DNA from: Scatophagus argus
Taxonomy: Eukaryota; Chordata; Actinopteri; Scatophagidae
Direction: 5' to 3'
Length of the DNA stretch: 64,000 bases
Assembly (NCBI RefSeq): GCF_020382885.2
Contig: NC_058494.1
Span: 10,496,001-10,560,000, forward strand
The notes under the pieces were generated by a model, which did no database searches, was not told the origin of the DNA, and saw nothing but the letters and a program-made list of their open reading frames with translations. Both the position numbers and the translations under genes were made by a program. Numbering within the stretch: the stretch's first letter is position 1; every line of letters begins with the position of its first letter. Below, piece by piece: positions 50,293-63,106 of the stretch.

Positions 50293-53200
50293 TCAGATGG
50301 TGACGGGGCAGATGATGATTTTGTCCTCCAGCATGACACTGACGATGAGGAAGACGAAGTAGAGCAAGAACATAAAAAAGCCCAGGACCTTGCTCATTCT
50401 CCACTTGCAAGCCGCGATGGATATAATGACAAAGAGGAGCATGAGGAAGAGGAGGACGATGGCGCAGAACAAGCCGTTGCTGCTCACCTCCACTGGCCTG
50501 AAGTCGTTGATGATGTTGTAGAGCAGCCAGGGGAAAGGCAGGCTGGAGAGGAGGAGGAAGCACGACAGAAAAAGAGTTATTTTATGAGAGGTGGACAGCA
50601 AATGACCTCATTTGAAAATGCTTATCACATGCTGTGTTTGCTTGTTTGCTGGACTCACCCCACAGTGATATCAAAGATGTTGGAGCCCACAGAGCTGGAC
50701 ACGGCCATGTCGCCGAGGCCTTTTCGTGCCACAATCACACTGGTGATCAGGTCAGGGATTGAAGTGCCAGCTGCTAATATGGTCAGACCCATTATCTCCT
50801 CTGTGACCCAGAAAGTTTCTCCAACCTGAAACGAATGGTACGTTGCTTAGGTCCTGAATGTACTACCAAATGACAGCTGTGGACACCAGTGGGTCTGGTA
50901 GTTCTGTTTATTGTATTTTCTCGACTCTGCTTGAAGGGCGTCCACACATGCACAGGTGTATTCTGTAACTTGTGGTTATTAGAGGTACGAGGATGTGAGC
51001 ACAGAGTCTACACATGCATCTTCCCCCAGCAGATTTTCGGAAAGTATAATGCCACCTGAAAATATTCTATCAGGCTGAATAATATCAAACTGAATAAAGT
51101 TTTCACAGTGCTCCAAATGTTATTGCTGGCCTTATGCTCATTTTCTTTGAAAATGGTTTGAAAATGGCGTGATTTTTTTTTCACTCTTTTACTAGCATCA
51201 CTTTACACCAGAAATATACAAACAGAAAGCAAATAGGATGGAAAAACATTTTACTGTTGCTTCTAAAAGACTAATTAAATGCTATCTCATGCTACATTTA
51301 ATTTGTGTTTCTTTATTGTTAATAGATTATTAATATTTTTATTCAGGGCTACAACAGAGACAGTAAGTGTGTAGAAAAAGTTTGTGTACAAAAGGTATCA
51401 TGTGGATCATCATGCATCAAATTTTCAAGGTCTCCAGAATTTAAATTCATTATTTTAAAATGTATGAGACCAGAAATGCAACAGGCTGAGGTGATAATGA
51501 TTACTGCAGTCATTACATGTATTATATTCTACTGTTATTTCACACACAGTGCTCTGCATCTATGGGAGCTGAAAGCAGGTGCGCCTCCTCAGCGACCTTG
51601 CACACATGACCTCTCGCTTCATGCCTGCCTTTGCATTTGCACTGTTAAAATAGAGCATTGCAAGTTGATCTGGCTCTGGATCAGGGCAGATTAGATGGGA
51701 TTAGCTTCTCTGGTCACACATTCAACACCCTGACTGCTGCACTCTCATTGAAAAGGTCTCAGAAATAGAAAGAGAAAAGACAAGAGTGTTGGTGTATTTG
51801 ACAGAGAACAGAGAGTGTGTGTGAAGTACCTGGTGAGCCCACCACACCATCAGGTAGGAGAAGAAAGCAATCCAACAAATGGCGCCGAGGAAAGTTATGG
51901 GGAAGAACTTTGTTGAGGTCTAAAAAAGAAAAAACAACAACAATTAAAACAATAATAGTTTTGAATTTGGATGATTTTATAATCGTCCACTCAGTCAGTC
52001 TCTGGTCTAGGCTCAGCCAAAAACTGATTTACCTGATACCTGCCCTCTTCAGTTCAGTATGTAAATATCTTAACTGTGTGAATATGAGCTAAAATATATG
52101 TTTGTTATGTTTGATATGTTTGTGTCCACATTATATTTATTGTGTGTGTTTATGTGTTTTAAGATGTGAGTGTGTGTTGTCACCTCTCTCCTGACATCAG
52201 GCAGTGTGATCCACAGTGGCAGGACGATGGGCAGGATGATGAGGTAGGTGATCTGTTTCCTGAGGGTGTCGGGCCAGGCCAGGCTCAGAGGCTGGTCCTC
52301 ATCCTCCTCTTCCTCTCCACCCTGAGGAGGAGGAGTTCATCACTTTACATCAACTGTACACATTCAGATCATGGTGGTAATGCCAGACATACTAACTATG
52401 TTGTTTTTATAGTGCAGCGAAGTCAGGTGTTAACAAAACCTTTAACATGTGAACATGTGGAGATTAAAGCTGTACCTCTTCTCCTCCCGCAACACCGTTC
52501 ATGGGTGGTGTGACTTCCACAGCGACATTTGTACTGTTGGGGATGTCTTTGTCAGCTTGAGGAAAGAAAAAGAAGAGACTTTCAATAGCTTCTAAGGGAC
52601 TCGCTCATGAGGACAGTATTAATTTGAAATGAAAAATGGTGAACTAATGACACTAAGAGAAAAAGCTGAAACTTAGTACAATTCTCTTTTCTTGGAGGTT
52701 GTGTCTGGGAGAGGGCACCTATGTTGAGAAACAAAATATGCTTGTTAATTCTCTGGACTCATCCTCACATGTGCAACAGAGCATCACATGGAGGCCCTTT
52801 CGTGCCCCGTGATGAATAGCTGAGAAATGATATCACAAATGTGATTTTGTTTTTATTGGCAAATCATATAAGTCAGATGAATCAGACAATAAATGTATCC
52901 TGAAACTAAATGAACAAATAGTTCAGTCAATTGAGAAAATAAGAATTCAATGAAAAATGAGTTATTATTTTAGCTCACTTTTGATTGAAATCTGCAACCA
53001 CACCGTTTGATTCTTCATCCCAAATGTTTACTTGCACAATCACGACTGATAAAACAAGTTTCATGTTAAAAGTGGAGGAAGTTTGGTGGTGTCTTCAGCT
53101 TTGACAGTCTGGGTGTGTTATTTCATGTTGTTCTCCATCTTATTACAAACTAGTTTTTGTCTAAAGCCTGTCCACTCATTTTTGCTTAACAAACCACTGA

Positions 53201-54888
53201 TGACTTTATGTGCTGTTTTTCTTCATCTATTAATAGCCGCTGTGCTTCATTGATTAATGATTTGATAACTGATTTGTCGCTTGGTTTATCAGTTGGTTTT
53301 TAAGAGATGTAAAAGGGCTCCCACAGTTTCATACATCACTGTTACTCACCTACACCGTTGGCATTGGAAGCATCTTCTTTACACTTCTGCTTGGCCATTT
53401 TGTGAAGGATCGACGCCTTCTCTTTGAAACGTCCTAAAACAAAGGAAGCTCAGTCAGTCCAACATGGCTTCCTCCAAATGTGTGATTAACTTACACATGC
53501 TCTGAGACTAGTTGTAATAGGCACAAAGAAGGAAATAAGTTAAAACATAAAAAGTGGCTGAATAAATCAACAAATACACATTACACACAAGTGTAATAAT
53601 TCAGCTTGGCCAAAATATTACTTCAACCAACCAACCAACCTATTTCTAAACCTAAATCTAAGCCAAATCTTAAAAATAATAATATTATTTTTAAGATTGT
53701 TTAGGCTTTCTTAACCTGGTTTAAACCATTAACTATGTAAGTCATACATGTCATTGTTTGTGCTTATTTCACAAGATTTTAACATCATATCTTGTTTTAA
53801 AGATATTATTATCTCTTTTCATTTGTTTTCTATATGCCCTGTAAGGTGACCTAGTAGTAGTAGTATATTTTTAAAAGTAAAAACAAAATTTTTTTGCTTA
53901 CCCATACCTTCGTCACTGAGGGGGTCCAGGGTGTGTATCATGAGCTGGAAGATGCTGTTTCTCATCAGTGAGTTGTGTAGAGAGGCACAGCTGCCTTCCC
54001 TCTGCAGCCTGGGTTTGGCCTATAAGTGTACCAAAACAAACACCAAAATGTTTGCAAATGCAAAAATCAGCCTATGCATTCCTATCTCGTATTTAGCATC
54101 ACTGATATCACTGACAAATAAGATGGGTGAAGAAAAAAACACCCCAATGAGCAGTTATTTAAATCTAATCCACTACCGTCATCAGAGGTCACGTTGTGCT
54201 CCACTGAAATTTACATCTCCCTCATTCACTCTGTACATGTAGAAGACATATCTAGATACCCCCTTTTTCCACAATTATGGCCGACTATGACGTGTACACA
54301 ACATCATGCAAGTTTACAAACCCATAAACAAACTCACCATCAGCTTGTTCTCATCATCTCCAGGGACGTTTACCTTTAAAGAACAAACAAAGAAAACATA
54401 ATACATACATAGTAAAGGTTGTCTTATATATACAGTTAGATGTTGTAGTAACACAAACACATGTACTGAATGCAATCCAATTCATTTGGCTTGCAGAAGT
54501 ACTGTATCATTTCATAAATTTCAGTATTTATTCAGACTGGGGGGGGTTAATCAGATCAGAGTACGGTTCAGTAAACCCCAGAGAATCCAAAAGTGTTGAG
54601 CTAATGCTCAAACTGAAAACGTCTTCAGTCCCTCACACCACTTTACTCAGCAGGCTGGCAGTAAACAATGAATGCACACTGAACTCTTGAAACAATGATT
54701 ATTAGCATCATATCATGTTTTCACTCCAGACTGGTAAGAACAGGTGAGAGCAGGAAGGAAAGATGGCAGAATCCCATTTAAACCATGATGTGAAGACTCC
54801 TATGGGAAGAACAGCCTCAGTCTAATCAGCTGACTTTGTTGTATTTAGCACAAGATATAACTCACACATTGTCCCTGAATTTTTGCCA

Positions 54889-54920
<32 letters not shown>

Positions 54921-57900
54921 CATCACTGTCTCCTCCATCTTTCCTCCTCCTCCTCACAGTGGGAGTGAACCAGTCGCAGAGGTTTGGGGTTTGGTTCCAA
55001 CATGAAGACTACAGGGATGTACGGATGCTAATCTCAACACCAGCCATTTCTTCAGAGGACATATACAGCACAGCTCTGTCACCACATAGAAAAACACACA
55101 CACGCACACACGGACACACACAGTCCACTGCTGGGAAAAAAAATGGTTTGTAAAAGTACTGAGGTGGTTAATGCCAGCAGTCAGGAGGGTTTGATGTGGT
55201 AATGAGGGATTTGGAGATGTCTAAGACAACAGACGGGAACATAAAATTCTGTGGGCAGACATTGTCAAGTGTATAACTATGCAGTACTATACAGTTTATA
55301 CAAGAAACTGGTCTCTGTGTACATGCTATGAAGTGAGGAAAAGATGGCATAAAGTTGGGCATCTCCTGTTGATTGTGTCTCTTAATGTAAAAATGCCATC
55401 ATGACAAAGTTCTTTATGTTTTCTGCTGAGGATAGAAATGAAGTAAAAATAATGGCTAGGTCAGCTGACTAAAAACATTCTCTTTGTCAGCTGCTCAAGA
55501 CCTCCCTTCGTCCCTCCCAACATATTGTTTATTTAAAACTCCCTCAGTTTGACCTCAATGACAGATTCACAGACAACAGAGCCGATGGAAGTGGATGGAT
55601 ATGGTACACTGAATTCAGTCTGTAACTGAAATTGAACATGAGGTTATTTCTCCTTGTGTTAAAATGCACAAACAATTACATCACACAGTCCAAGTGACTG
55701 CTCCTTTTCTTTCACACACTCCATATTTTACATTATGGAGTACAAATCACTCACAAAGACAGCATCAGACAATCACCACCTCCACCACGCAGATAGATGG
55801 AGGGTTTTGTTGTTGACACGTTTTCATGATTGAGGCCCCAGAGTTTGAGCAGATAATCCCTTTAGCCTGCATCTGACAAGACACCTGCTGCTCTCATGCC
55901 ATCAACAGCAAGACTAAAGCTATTTTTTTTTTTAGCTTTTTTTTATTTTTGAATAATCACTCCTAGAAAAATGTTTGTTCGGTCCAGATTTGTTTGAGTA
56001 GGTATTTTTTACTTTGGTTGCGTGAAGGCCAGCTGGCTGCAGCTAAAGTGACGTCAGGACAGGATTTTTTCAATCAGCAACAGATTTAAATACGGTAAGA
56101 GTGATCCACTTCAAAATCAGCAAGAACACAGGACATCCTCTCAGGTCCATGTGAAACCGAAGGTGATTTCTTTTCATTTTAGATAAAAATATACATTTCA
56201 TGTTGCTACTTTTTAACCATTTTTATATTATAATGATTAGTATATATATGGTTATCAGTATGTAGAATTTAAAGTTAATTAGTAATGAAGAAGAAGGAGC
56301 CGTGGCCACCTGTCTCCACTGTCCATGTGATTGCTGAGCAGCTCTAGCAGCAGAGGCCATCTTGGCATTAGCTCACGTTGGTTAGTGCTCACACGTGCTC
56401 CCGATGAGAGCTTCTTGATGACAGAAGATACTTATAGACAGCTGTAAAATCTGGAACTGGACTTTACTGATTGCTCTTCACCCAGTTTAGATTGATTTTC
56501 TTGTTTTTATCCCACTAAAAGTAACTCAGTCTGAGAATCACAGTCAAACTCTCGGATCGATGAAACCCTTTAAAACTCGTTGTGAAAACCAGTGTTGTCA
56601 TCAAGCTGTAAACACCACAGCTTTTTTCATTTTTTAAAATTGGACTGGACATGTAACTGTTTTGCTTTTTTCTTCCCCCACAGTATACTTTTTATTATTT
56701 TATAAAATGCTGCTAATCTTTGTCACCTTTGGCCTCATTTCTCTCAGCACTTGTCTACACTCTGACAAATGAATCACCAGTGACTAATCACCATAAATCT
56801 GTCTCAGAGCAGTTGCAGACACTTTTAAGAAACGTAAACTGCTACATCCTCAAACACCAAACCCTTTTTGTCTGTCATTCCAGCAGGTTGCAAGAAAAAA
56901 AAATCGGAAGCAGTTTGCGTACAGCTTAACTAATGTGTCACTACTAAGTTAATCAGACCTGAAGGGAACTGTTACAGAATAAGATAATGAAGAGTGGCAT
57001 TTCCTCTTACAAAACAGATTGTTTGTACAGATTATTTTAAGATACCTTGTTAAGAATTAGGTTATTTACAGTAATTTATATTTTGATAGATATAAAACAT
57101 TTACAGATTAGTTCATCTGCAGATAACAAACATCTTTTGCTGCTACGCTGATAACATCTGCTCTATGTACAAATTGCTTCCATTATGAAGCCACACAAAA
57201 TCATTCACATCTTACTGTTGTCTGAGCTCGCTATTTGATGCTGTTAGGAACGATTAATAAGGTCAGCTTCACTTCATTGGTGTATAGTGGACATTTCTTT
57301 TCACTGACAGTTAACATAACATCCATGTGAGTAAATTAAAAAAAAAAAGTAATTTTTGTTCAACAGCTCAACAGAGACCATTCCTGCCATTAACATGTTA
57401 AACCGGTGGAAACTGTGAAGTATAATATGAAGTTTATCTGCATTAAAATTTTATCTTTGGGACAAACTTGGACTTAGTTACATTAATAATCAGCATCAAA
57501 GCTGTGCTGGGAGTTAATGAGTTCATGCCATAGAACTGTTTAAGACCTGAAGGTGAGCTGTTTAGAAGAAGAAGAAGAAGAAGAAAATCTCACTAAATGA
57601 TTGTCATTTTCAGTTTTGACTGAGCTGCTGCTCCAGATCACTGGTCTCATCCTTAGTCCAGACTATGCCTTCATCCCAATTATCATCATCATCACTGTCA
57701 CCAAGGAAGCATCCCTCTCTCTATCCCTCTGTCCTGTGTCCACCTGACTGTCCCGTCCAAGCCGTTGGACTTAGCCAGGATTAATCGTCACAGATCACCA
57801 CTTTTAGACTGGTGATTTTCAAGCCTGCGTGTGAAGCACCACAGCAACCTTCACAGGTCACCACAGTGTTGAACACTTCTCCTTCCCTCTCATCAGTCAG

Positions 57901-60900
57901 CAAAAATATCAGCTATCTTCCATTTACACAGCTGCTCTTTTAAAGTCCTCAGCAATAAGCGCAGACCTGCTGTGGAACTGCAATTGTACAATCAATCATT
58001 TGAACTTTGTGCTCCAAAAGACTGCATGGAGTATATAATTTCAGCTGTAATTTGTGAGGTAAATACATAACAATGGGTCATCAATGCTAAAAATTTTCAA
58101 ATATGGGCAACAGCAGAATGCTAATTAGAGACATTTGATGAGTATTAACTACTGATGAATAAATGCTGTGTGCATGTGCATCTGCAACCACAGATGTACA
58201 GCACTTCTGCATTGTGATCCAGGCCTTATATTAATGTATGCAAGGAGAATATTAACCATCCATTAGAGCTCTGCAGACACACAACGAACTGTGCTGGGCT
58301 ATATGTTTGCTGTCGTCACTGCAGGTAAGCAGTTGATAAGGGGATCAGAGAGGATTGTCCTCTTTAGTGCCATCAGCAAGAAAACCAGGAGATCGTGCCC
58401 TCCCTCCCCCTTTCTTCATAGATCTTAGGCACCGTGAGGGCTGTGCAAAACCACCTGAAGCACACAAACTATGCTCAAAACAAAAACCACACCACATTAT
58501 GAGCATGACTGCAGGCCAAGGAAGGAGCATTCAGTCTTTTCTCTCAGTGACCTGCTGATTCCTGCTCCCCCAGGGAGCATCTGACTATTATTAGTGGCTC
58601 TAAAGGGATTGGAGAGTATTAACCTGGGGATTATTTAGCAGCTACCGACACATGAGCACAAGGCAGTTGGACATCAAGTGTTGGACAGACAGAAAGAGAA
58701 AAGCTGTTCTTGGGTCGAGGTGAGACAGCCTGAAGAACAGCTGATTCCCAGAAGGGCACAAATGTCAAACAGAGTATCTGCAACAACACTAATAGACACA
58801 AAGAGTAATGGATGCCCAAACATTCTTTACGTACAGGCTCAGGATAGAAAGGTCATGAAAAAGGTGGATCATTTTTATACATTCAGGTGATACACTTGAA
58901 ATCCCTAAATAAAACCAAGTCACGCTTTTTACATTTAGCATTTGAGGGGAGGAGCTTTGAAAGCAGATACGACCGTGCTGGAGGTCGGTGTACATGATCT
59001 CATCTGTTGCCTAAAACGTGAGAACTTCTACTGCCCTGAATCAGTACCATAAAATAGTTTCCTCTTTCTGACAAGTGTTTCCAGCCAATATTGTGTCTTA
59101 ACAGGCTGTTCTGTATACATTTTGAGCACAAGGTCTCACTTTAGTGGCCTATGAAGAAAAGAAAATGTATGCAATCTGTGATTAATATCTCTAGAAAAAC
59201 AAAAGCCAGGTCACGTGCAGCAGTGCACTGTATACGCCCCTGAAGAACTGGTGACGGGTGATGTCAGTCTAGGCTACGGGCAAGCTGCTCTAAATCAGCC
59301 TACAGCAGTGTTTGTCACCTGAGCGCCGTATGAGATTACAACATCAGAGAGCAACAGATCTGACTCCAACTGCACACACAGACAGAACAAAAGACGGAGA
59401 GACAAACGTGAAAAGCAAAATAAGAACCCTAAACCTTTGCCTTTGCAAGTGAATGTGTGTGTGTGTGTGTGTACAACATTAATGTCCCATCATTCTCTAT
59501 GTGTTATTTATAAACACAGCATCAAGCAGCACAATGAGTGCTCACAGCTAATCTCAAAATTACACATCATCTTCTCCCAGCTAACCTGAAGTGATTGGTT
59601 AAATGGATGTGTAGCAATTGGTATTGTGAGTGTGTGGTCATCAGCTCAACATCTTCTGAGTCTGAATCAAGCTGTGGAAGAGCCTTTCAGAGAGTCTTTC
59701 AACACCTCACTTCTAGGATGATAAAGTGTTTTCAACTCACAAAACCTTTTGTCATGTCTCATACTTGCCTAGCATTGTGACCAGATATACAGAGATTTAT
59801 GGGATCTGTGTGTGGTGCATTTTAGGACAAATAACCAGAGACGTTTGGAAATTAAAAGCTGAAATGGTGGACGAACAGCAATCAGATTCAAGAGACAAAT
59901 TATTCCAATGTCAGGACAAAGACAAGGGGAGCTAAAGGAGGAAGCATGCTGACACGATTAAAGATTTTTGGGGATTATTTTGCTGTTGATTTCATCATGT
60001 AAGATGCTCTTGTCTATTTCAAAATTTTCAAAATTTGGTCCACTACAATATTAAAGGTATATTTTAATTATTTTTTAACATCAATATGGTGTCAGAATTT
60101 GCCACAGACAGAGAACAATCAAAATTTCTCATCTAATAAACAAATATCTCAATAATGCCTGTGTTTTTTTGAACAAATTCAGAAATGAGCCAACCAGATC
60201 ACTGCAGGATTTTAAGGGACTGATATGGGATTTAAAAATAAACTGTGAACGTTGAAATGTTAGATTGTAATTTCCATCTGAATGGATGAGAAGCAGGTCC
60301 AGTATGAGAAAACTAAACAGTGCTTCCTTTGACACTAATAAGAAGTAATTTCTAAAATTGGGGAAAAAGACAAAGACAAAGAGACAAACAGAACAAATGG
60401 ATTTTTAGAATTTAAGGCTAATAGTTAGAGTTAATCTGACTCTCAAAAGTTATCTGTGCTGCTGTCAGCCTCTCAGGAATGAACTGACCACCTTCAGTGA
60501 ACATGGTAGTTCAATCCATTCTTTAGCTTTCTTTTGTATTCTAACTTCCATTTTAATCCAGTTGAAATGGGGACATCTTCGAAACCAGCTGTTACATCAG
60601 GTCTATTTTGAGAGCCTTATAGGACTCTGCTCTGGACTTGGTTACTAAAAGTAGTGACTGAAGACAAGGCCTGTTCCTAGACTTAGTCAGCACCAAGAGG
60701 TGTCTGGCTCTGCGTCTGTCGCTGTCCGAACTGCACAGGTGGCAGGTTAAGACAAATCTTTATATCCTTCCAGAGGGGAATTCAAGGGGGTTTGGCTGAG
60801 TGACAGAGTGCTGCCTGTTCAGCACTCCATTTTAACACCCTAGCTGCTTCCTGTATGACAGCCTCTCAGATTCCCAGAACAGGAGTGCCACTAGCTATGA

Positions 60901-62400
60901 CAAGTCCCCTTTGTGATTCTCTGCATTGAATACATACACTTCTGTCAGAAGTCTCACAGAGTCCTCAACAGATGCTGAGATTTCAACAAAGAAACACTGA
61001 GGCAAGAGGCAGTGACATAAACATTCACATTTCCTTCCAAGAAATGTTCCCATCCACATCAGAAAGTCTTTCAAGAAGCACAAATTTTCACTTTTTGTAC
61101 TGCCATATGTTGAATCTTAGTTGGATATTTTCTGCTTTTAATAGATTTTCACATCATTTTCCTGCAATCTCTGGCAATCTCAAAAGTCACATAAAGAGCT
61201 AAAAACTTCTTGATGGACATTTTTGATGGGGATGTTCCTTTGATGGACAGAGAGGTCAAACAGAGAATGAGAACACTGTGGCAAATGTATGGGTGGATGG
61301 ATGAATATAAGAATTAGTTGTTGGCACCTGAGATGGGTAAAAGATGGATGCTGTACATTATAACGTGGGAAGAGCTGGGTGAGTATAAAATAAATAGAAT
61401 ATGAATGAATGGATGGTCAACTAATGGATGGACAGGAAGGATGGATAGACAGGTGGATGGATGGATGGATTAGGCTCACCTTTGGTGCAGTTTCCAGCTC
61501 ATCCACCTGGTTGCTGCCCAGTACACTCTTGATGAAAATTTCTACTTTGGCATTGAACTTCATAAATGTCACATAGCAGGTGTAGCACATCAGCAGGCTG
61601 ATACTTTCCGTCAATGTGATTTGATTATCCAGAAAAAAATAGATGAGCATGAGCAGACCAATGATATAGAATGAGACGTCTCTGAACAGAGGCCACCAGG
61701 TGAGGTTGAGCACCTCTTTGGAGAACAGGGCGCACATCCCAATCACAAACAGGATGTTGAAGACGGCTGAGCCCACAATGGTACCGATACCCACATTACT
61801 GTGGGAGACGAAGACTCCTATGACAGAAGTGAAGAGCTCTGGAGCTGAGCCACCTGCCGCCATGAAGGTGGCCCCTGCTACATCATCAGAGATCTCTAGT
61901 TTCTCTGTGATGACAGTGAGTGCAGGAACAAAGAACTCATCGCAGACAATGGCTAAGGCTATGAACATGTACAGCATGCCAAACATATGAAGCACCACAT
62001 AGCCCTGGCGTCTCTCCTCCACGCTGAAGTAGTCTGTTGGGTAGTCCCCGTGATTCAACTCTATTTCAGATGATTGCATGGCCACTGGTGTTTCCTCTGG
62101 TGCAGCTGAGAGGTTGTGATGCTGCAGAAGAGTTCTTTGGGGCACTGCTGCCTCTGCTGAGCCCTCGACGGATGATTCCATCTCCTTGGCCACCATTGTG
62201 GCCAGCGACAAGGCACTCCATGAGCAGACTGTGCAGACCACCACCAGACTGATGATGAAGCCCAGAATCCGTCCAGGCCGCAGCTTTCTTTTGACACTCT
62301 GGTAGTGCTGTCTGGTGCAGCTGCTGTGAGGGCCCAGAAGAGGTGTAGAGCTGGACGATTCCATCATGTCTTGACTCCTTATGGGTAACGTGAAATCCAT
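50293..62400 (-). CDS. slc24a2: slc24a2, sodium/potassium/calcium exchanger 2 (NCKX2)
   Basis: Plasma-membrane exchanger of neurons and cones that exports Ca2+ and K+ against Na+ entry. Nine coding exons on the minus strand: 61480-62400, 54338-54373, 53908-54019, 53350-53433, 52476-52555, 52184-52321, 51830-51919, 50659-50825, 50293-50542. All have GT-AG borders, phases close, and 625 aa result (human isoforms 661 and 644). An N-terminal hydrophobic segment (about 45-67) precedes an extracellular loop. The alpha-1 repeat is [17 protein letters not shown]; alpha-2 is [18 protein letters not shown], followed by [10 protein letters not shown] with the aspartate linked to K+ dependence in NCKX2. 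The large cytoplasmic loop includes [20 protein letters not shown] and an acidic run before LSLAWP. The C-terminus [14 protein letters not shown] and ICPVTI fits SLC24A2 over SLC24A1. ATG 62400 has A at -3; an acceptor at 62565-62566 suggests an upstream 5' UTR exon. Confidence 0.95.
53666..53698. repeat. Perfect 15-bp inverted repeat (hairpin) in slc24a2 intron
   Basis: AATCTTAAAAATAAT (53666-53680) and its exact reverse complement (53684-53698) flank a 3-nt spacer. Complementarity continues imperfectly outward (TAAGCC against GGCTTTCTTA). Confidence 0.8.
54889..54916. repeat. (GT)14 microsatellite
   Basis: Uninterrupted GT run in the large slc24a2 intron. Confidence 0.9.
56049..56056. promoter_or_regulatory. 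Full CRE (TGACGTCA) in slc24a2 intron
   Basis: A perfect cAMP-response element palindrome next to a CAGCTGGCTGCAG segment. Whether it drives an internal promoter or enhancer is not known. Confidence 0.35.
57940..58300. promoter_or_regulatory. Candidate conserved non-coding block 3 (slc24a2 intron)
   Basis: A repeat-free stretch with homeodomain-like words (CAATCAATCATTTGAAC, AATGCTAATTAGAGAC, ATTTGATGAGTATTAA) and no open frame. Density and composition resemble vertebrate enhancers; conservation could not be tested. Confidence 0.25.
61385..61470. repeat. GGAT/GAAT tetranucleotide repeat
   Basis: Imperfect ATGGATGGATGGAT-type repeats directly 3' of the donor of the slc24a2 first coding exon on the minus strand. 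Reading through the donor gives only repeat-encoded residues. Confidence 0.8.
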
Positions 62401-62564
62401 GGTGTTTGAAGCAGGTTGGAGTGGGCAGAGTGGAAGCGTCTGGAATACCCCCCAAAGCTGGGTCAGTGGTGATGTTTGGCTCTACGAGGGCGGGGTTTTG
62501 ACAGGCCGCAGCGGGTTACCGATTTGTTTGCATGCTGCTCCCCAGTCTAAACACAATGGAAGCC
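62401..62564 (-). other. slc24a2 5' UTR part of first coding exon
   Basis: A likely acceptor ACTGCAG ends at 62565 on the minus strand, so the exon probably runs 62564 to 61480, with the upstream first exon not identified. Confidence 0.4.
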
Positions 62565-62694
62565 CTGCAGTCTGATTCCAGGATCCAGCCCATTCAAAGG
62601 CTTCCTCATATTACTCACTGCAAGACAAAAGGGGAGCATATATGTTCATGATTATTCCATCTTTTTTCACTCCTGATATCTGTCCACTCAAATG

Positions 62695-62880
62695 TCTTGT
62701 TAGCAACGGTAGAAAATAACTCTTAGTATAGTTTTAGTACTAGTAGTACTCAAATACTGTGGAAAGGTACAGTTTTTATACACTTGCATATTACTTGAGT
62801 ATGTTTGATCTCTTCTGATTTGTATTACTTCTACACTACTTCTTAGAAGGAAATATTGTATTTTCTGCACAAATAAACTA
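62695..62880. repeat. Decayed teleost interspersed repeat, third copy
   Basis: GTAGTACTCAAATACTGTGG, TATTACTTGAGTATGTTTGA, TATTACTTCTACACTACTTC and AGAAGGAAATATTGTATTTTC share motif order with the copy at 3835-4110. Confidence 0.55.
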
Positions 62881-62989
62881 CACAACTGTAGATAAAGTCA
62901 TCACTCTCATCTGTACCTCTGCCTGTTTTTATTTGCTTGGTCTTTTGCTGTGTTTGGGACATTTTTGAGCCTCAGAGATTCTGATGACA

Positions 62990-63106
62990 GTTGATTATTG
63001 AGTCTCATTCCCAGTTTATCGAGTATTGACAACAAATGGGACTCAACAATCAAACAAACCAAACGGTGGGTATTTGCCAACCTGGGAATGAGACTCAACA
63101 ATGAAC
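62990..63106. repeat. 25-bp imperfect inverted repeat with an internal third copy
   Basis: The left arm 62990-63014 and right arm 63082-63106 are reverse complements at 23 of 25 positions. A partial third copy (GGGACTCAACAATCAA, about 63038-63053) lies in the 67-nt loop in the orientation of the right arm. Confidence 0.75.

Larger units (their letters stand above)
54374..61479 (-). other. slc24a2 large intron (7.1 kb)
   Basis: Separates the large 5' coding exon from the 36-nt microexon. It contains a (GT)14 run (54889-54916), a full CRE palindrome (56049-56056), an (AAG)n run (57565-57585), a candidate conserved block (about 57940-58300), a (TG)8 run (59456-59471) and GGAT-type tandem repeats (61290-61470). 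No additional coding exon was recognised. Confidence 0.7.

Noticed and set aside
50273-50563. 96-codon minus-strand frame over the last slc24a2 exon
   Set aside because: Out of frame with the alpha-2/C-terminal NCKX2 sequence, which matches the family perfectly.
61700-62455. Several 60-130-codon frames opposite or out of frame with the slc24a2 first exon
   Set aside because: Shadows of the NCKX2 coding frame.
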